This document shows positions 14,282 to 16,519 of a DNA stretch of 16,519 nucleotides, one piece after another. Both the position numbers and the translations under genes were made by a program. The notes beneath the pieces were generated by a model that saw only the letters and a program-made list of their open reading frames with translations, was not told the DNA's origin and did no database searches. The DNA comes from GCA-003244245 sp050700495 (GTDB taxonomy: Bacteria > Actinomycetota > Actinomycetes > Mycobacteriales > Pseudonocardiaceae). Each line of letters begins with the position of its first letter. Positions within the stretch are counted from its first letter, which is position 1. The stretch covers positions 1-16,519 of the forward strand of contig JBOHHF010000352.1 in NCBI GenBank assembly GCA_050700495.1, written 5' to 3'.

Positions 14282-14719
14282 TTAGCCGACGCGGCTGACG
14301 AACTCGGCGACCTGCTGCACGTAGCGGCGGTAGCAGCTCAGGGCCAGCGGTACGGCCACCGTGACCTTTCGCAGGTCGATCTCGAGGTACTCGTGCACCA
14401 GGACATTGCGCATACCGATCGAAGGAAGTAGATCATCGCGCAGCTGTTTGTCGATCAGACCGCATTCCTCGGCAAGCTCGAAGGAGTCCCGATAGGAGGT
14501 AGCGACGCGCTGCAGGCGGGCGCCGACGACATGCTCGTTGATGGCAGTGGCGAGCTCCACGAGCTGCGTAAGGATGCGCTCGACGCCGTGTCGGAGCATC
14601 CGGTTCTCGACCAGCGGCGGCTCCCCCGCCGCATCGACTTCGGCGAGGTCGTCAAGGAGCCCTCGCATGACCGACAGCCTGCCCTGGACGATCGAGGGGT
14701 CAAGACGCCGTGGCGTCAC
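14282..14719 (-). CDS. hepT: HepT-like RNase toxin (HEPN domain)
   Basis: A 145-residue all-helical HEPN protein with the RNase motif R104-NVLV-H109-E-Y111 (R-x4-H-x-Y). In characterised HepT/MntA pairs the Tyr of this motif is adenylylated by MntA to silence the RNase. The start GTG 14719 overlaps the mntA stop by 4 nt (GTGA), so translation is coupled. The frame is open to an ATG at 14761, but that would overlap mntA by 46 nt and add an unstructured Gly/Ala/Ser-rich tail. Antitoxin first and toxin second is the usual order. All motif residues are intact. Confidence 0.85.
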   Translation of the reverse strand: MTPRRLDPSIVQGRLSVMRGLLDDLAEVDAAGEPPLVENRMLRHGVERILTQLVELATAINEHVVGARLQRVATSYRDSFELAEECGLIDKQLRDDLLPSIGMRNVLVHEYLEIDLRKVTVAVPLALSCYRRYVQQVAEFVSRVG

Positions 14720-15147
14720 GGGCGACCCGCCATCAGCGCCAGATCCAGCCGCCGCATCCACTCGGTGCCCAGCCGCTGCCCACTGGCCCGCATCTGCTGC
14801 CGAGCGAACTCACCCGATCGGTACTCGTACAACGGTTCGCCGGGTACCAGCGCATGCTGACGCGCCACCGGACCGGCGCGATCGAGGTCGAGCAGGTCCA
14901 CGTGGTCGCTGTCGACCAGGTCCATCAGCGCGCTGATCACCACGATCACGTCGAGCCCGGCCCGTGCGCGTGAACCGACCGCGACATCGAGATCGCACGC
15001 GTCGGGCTGACCGCGGGACGCGCTGCCGAACATCACGACGAGTGAGAGGTCATGCAGCTCGGCTAAGGCCTCGAGGCGGCCGTCGACCGCGGCGTCACGG
15101 AGTCGCTGCGCCGCACCGATGGGACTGATCGCCACATCGCCGAGCAT
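14716..15147 (-). CDS. mntA: MntA-like minimal nucleotidyltransferase antitoxin
   Basis: A 143-residue MNT-family nucleotidyltransferase. The metal/ATP-binding motif is MFGSASRGQPDACDLDVAV: GS at 41-42, then D52 and D54 (GS-x9-D-x-D). MntA enzymes add AMP groups to the HepT active-site Tyr and so neutralise it. ATG 15147 is the first start, but it lacks a ribosome binding site. GTG 15135 (residue 5) lies 7 nt after a TATGCT box and may be the true, leaderless start, giving 139 residues. It forms an operon with hepT. Confidence 0.82.
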   Translation of the reverse strand: MLGDVAISPIGAAQRLRDAAVDGRLEALAELHDLSLVVMFGSASRGQPDACDLDVAVGSRARAGLDVIVVISALMDLVDSDHVDLLDLDRAGPVARQHALVPGEPLYEYRSGEFARQQMRASGQRLGTEWMRRLDLALMAGRP

Positions 15148-15148
15148 A
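15143..15148 (-). promoter_or_regulatory. Putative -10 box of mntA-hepT
   Basis: On the minus strand TATGCT (15148-15143) is followed by 7 nt and then GTG (15135), the same spacing seen at vapB (TATGCT, 7 nt, ATG 13036). This arrangement suggests a leaderless transcript. No recognisable -35 is seen. Confidence 0.35.
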
Positions 15149-15152
15149 TCCG

Positions 15153-15308
15153 GTGCTGGAACTCGTGGCGGTGGCCTTCTTCGTCTCGTTCGCCGTCTCG
15201 ATCCTGGTCAAGGTCGTGGTGGGCTCGGTTCTCGTCTCGCGGTGTGGATGTGACCGCGAGTGTCAGTCCGTGAGGTGCGTCGATACCGCTGCTGTTCGCT
15301 GGCGATGA
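15153..15308 (+). CDS. Possible small single-pass membrane protein or fragment
   Basis: A 51-codon frame from GTG 15153. The first about 30 codons end almost only in G or C and encode one hydrophobic helix (LVAVAFFVSFAVSILVKVVV). Codon quality then falls off and the end (CGCDRECQSVRCVDTAAVRWR) looks non-coding. It may be the 5' stub of a membrane protein fused to unrelated DNA. It starts 5 bp from the mntA ATG in divergent orientation and has no clear ribosome binding site. Unrecognised. Confidence 0.3.
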   Translation: MLELVAVAFFVSFAVSILVKVVVGSVLVSRCGCDRECQSVRCVDTAAVRWR

Positions 15309-15447
15309 GGTCGGGCAGGATTACGCCGCTGCAAATGGCTTCGACCAGCTTCTGTCGTTGCGCGGTGAGCTCGGCCAACTGGTGCTCCAGCTCCTCGCGC
15401 GGGAACGCCGGACGTCTGACCTTCGTGCACTCGCCAGTCGTTGCAAC
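15208..15447 (-). pseudogene. Coiled-coil fragment, possibly the C-terminal part of a serine recombinase
   Basis: The minus-strand frame open from a stop at 15448-15450 to TGA at 15208 reads PAFPREELEHQLAELTAQRQ, then KLVEAICSGVILPDLIASEQ. This is a helix-turn-helix coiled coil of the kind near the C-terminus of large serine recombinases. There is no start codon, no catalytic domain and no ribosome binding site. Charge and codon pattern look coding from about 15290 to 15420 only. The family link is tentative; other coiled-coil proteins could give the same fragment. Confidence 0.35.
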
Positions 15448-15471
15448 CTACTCACTTAGGGAACTCACTTT

Positions 15472-16209
15472 ATGACCTCTCACCAGGATCAGTCCGACGA
15501 ACTGCGGATGCTGCACTGGAACATCCATTCGTGGCGTGACGGCGCTGGCGCGTCGAATCTGGAAACCGTGGTCAACCTGATGCGAGCAACTGACCCGCAT
15601 GTGGTGTCGCTCGTCGAGGTGGATGAGTCATGGGGACACCCGTCAGCACTCGACGAGGTAGCGGGCCGCTGCGGGTACGCCTCGCTCTTTGTACCTGCCT
15701 TCGAGTACGGCAATGACTCACCGACAGGTGGTTTTGGTAATGCGCTCCTCAGCAATCTGCCAATCCTTGCCGTCCAGCAGCGACAGCTCGTGTGGCCGCC
15801 AAGGCTCTACGACGGCAGTGAGCCCTCCGAACCGCGCTCAGTTGTGTTCGCTAACTTCCGGACCGCCGCCGGACTATTATGGATCGGCAGCACGCATCTA
15901 CCTCGGAGTGAGGCAGACATTAGAACGGACGCTGCGCATCGACTCGCCGCGATGGCTCAGGAACTTACGGGTCAATGGTTGCTCCTCGGAGATTTCAATA
16001 TGCCAGCCTCTCTCTGGCTCGATGCGTATCCGTTCTTGCGTGCCTACCCGACGCCGGCGAAGCCGACGTATCCCACCAAAAACCCGACAGAGCCAATTGA
16101 CTACTGCTTGACGCCGCACACACTATCGGTACAGGCCGAGGTGTTGGTCCAGTCAGGCTCTGACCATCTGCCTATCTTTGTGAGATGTCGGCTAGAACAG
16201 TTTCGGTGA
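15472..16209 (+). CDS. Endonuclease/exonuclease/phosphatase (EEP) superfamily protein
   Basis: A 245-residue metal-dependent phosphoesterase of the DNase I/ExoIII-like fold. The catalytic set is complete: N17 in LHWNIHSW, E49 in VSLVEVDE, H142 in GSTHLP, D174 and N176 in LLGDFNMP, D210 in PIDYCL and D231-H232 in SGSDHLPIF. Members act on DNA, RNA, phospholipids or inositol phosphates; nothing here fixes the substrate. No signal peptide is seen. ATG 15472 has AGGGA about 9 nt upstream. It uses noticeably more A/T-ending codons than murB or vapC, suggesting a different origin. It stands alone next to toxin-antitoxin genes and fragments. Confidence 0.85.
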   Translation: MTSHQDQSDELRMLHWNIHSWRDGAGASNLETVVNLMRATDPHVVSLVEVDESWGHPSALDEVAGRCGYASLFVPAFEYGNDSPTGGFGNALLSNLPILAVQQRQLVWPPRLYDGSEPSEPRSVVFANFRTAAGLLWIGSTHLPRSEADIRTDAAHRLAAMAQELTGQWLLLGDFNMPASLWLDAYPFLRAYPTPAKPTYPTKNPTEPIDYCLTPHTLSVQAEVLVQSGSDHLPIFVRCRLEQFR

Positions 16210-16220
16210 GGCCCCCCATG

Positions 16221-16519
16221 CTATTTCGATGCGGTCGGGGAGTTGGCGACGGATTTCTGCGGCGCGGTCGGAGGCTTGGCCCGGACCCTGGGCTCCTTCG
16301 GCTTCGGGGGATTACCCGGCAGGTGGCGGTGCGGATTCACGGAATCGACCCAGTTGTCCTGGAGGGCCTTGCTGACCAGGCCGACGAAGGTGTCCAGATC
16401 CTTGACGTTCTGGTTCTGGGCGTCCCTGATGACGCCGGCGAAGTCTCACGCGTACCGCATGGGTGTGTGGCAATAAGACAGGTGTGGCGTCCCGAGCGCG
16501 ACACGTGACGGTCTCGATC
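16221..16519 (-). pseudogene. Unrecognised gene remnant with an internal stop, cut by the window edge
   Basis: The minus-strand frame 16445-16221 is strongly coding-like. It reads DFAGVIRDAQNQNVKDLDTF, then VGLVSKALQDNWVDSVNP, and ends in a Pro/Lys-rich tail and TAG at 16221. It has no start codon. Directly upstream, in the same frame, is TGA (16446-16448), and before that HTPMRYA, which joins naturally to DFAGV. A sense codon such as TGG changed to TGA would explain this. The frame appears to continue towards the window end. I do not recognise the family. It could also be a real gene with a sequencing error. Confidence 0.5.

Overview
The window is high-GC DNA with strong third-position G/C bias, GTG starts, an XRE regulator with a long helical C-terminus, and caspase/nSTAND/WD40 architecture. 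This fits a filamentous actinobacterium, possibly of the Pseudonocardiales; the order is inferred, and no rRNA or phylogenetic marker is present to settle it. It looks like chromosome carrying one housekeeping gene (murB) inside an accessory region rich in conflict modules, broken genes and small repeats.

Layout. Bases 263-1531 encode an XRE-type regulator. Convergent to it on the minus strand is a two-gene operon. A 125-residue EACC1 protein (6022-6399) lies 3 bp ahead of a 1466-residue protein (1618-6018) with, in order, a caspase-like protease, an nSTAND1 NTPase, one membrane segment and 14 nearly identical WD40 repeats. This matches the predicted EACC1-associated caspase immunity or cell-suicide systems. 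Upstream of it lies a stray copy of the murB 3' end (6429-6515), then an alpha/beta hydrolase (6548-7390) and a CNNM/CBS (CorC/HlyC-type) membrane protein on the minus strand (7504-8841).

The middle holds the most novel-looking unit. A 74-residue Gly/Pro-rich peptide with a very strong ribosome binding site (9245-9469) is followed by a 511-residue enzyme fusing a metallo-beta-lactamase fold to a C-terminal Rieske [2Fe-2S] domain (9642-11177). This is a candidate precursor-peptide and modifying-enzyme pair. murB (11219-12247) follows closely.

The right part is rich in toxin-antitoxin material. There is a decayed vapC with a 1-nt frameshift (12574-12976), fused head to head with a truncated minus-strand gene (12306-12566). 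An intact vapBC pair (13036-13706) and a minus-strand mntA-hepT pair (14282-15147) follow. Next come fragments (15153-15447), an EEP-superfamily hydrolase (15472-16209) and a nonsense-interrupted minus-strand gene remnant at the right edge.

Two copies of a long hairpin with conserved arms (TGGATGCTTGT ... ACAAGCATCCA) lie at 9046-9095 and 14022-14077, and a lone arm lies at 7406-7426. Together with the duplicated murB tail and the many truncated genes, they mark the region as repeatedly rearranged.
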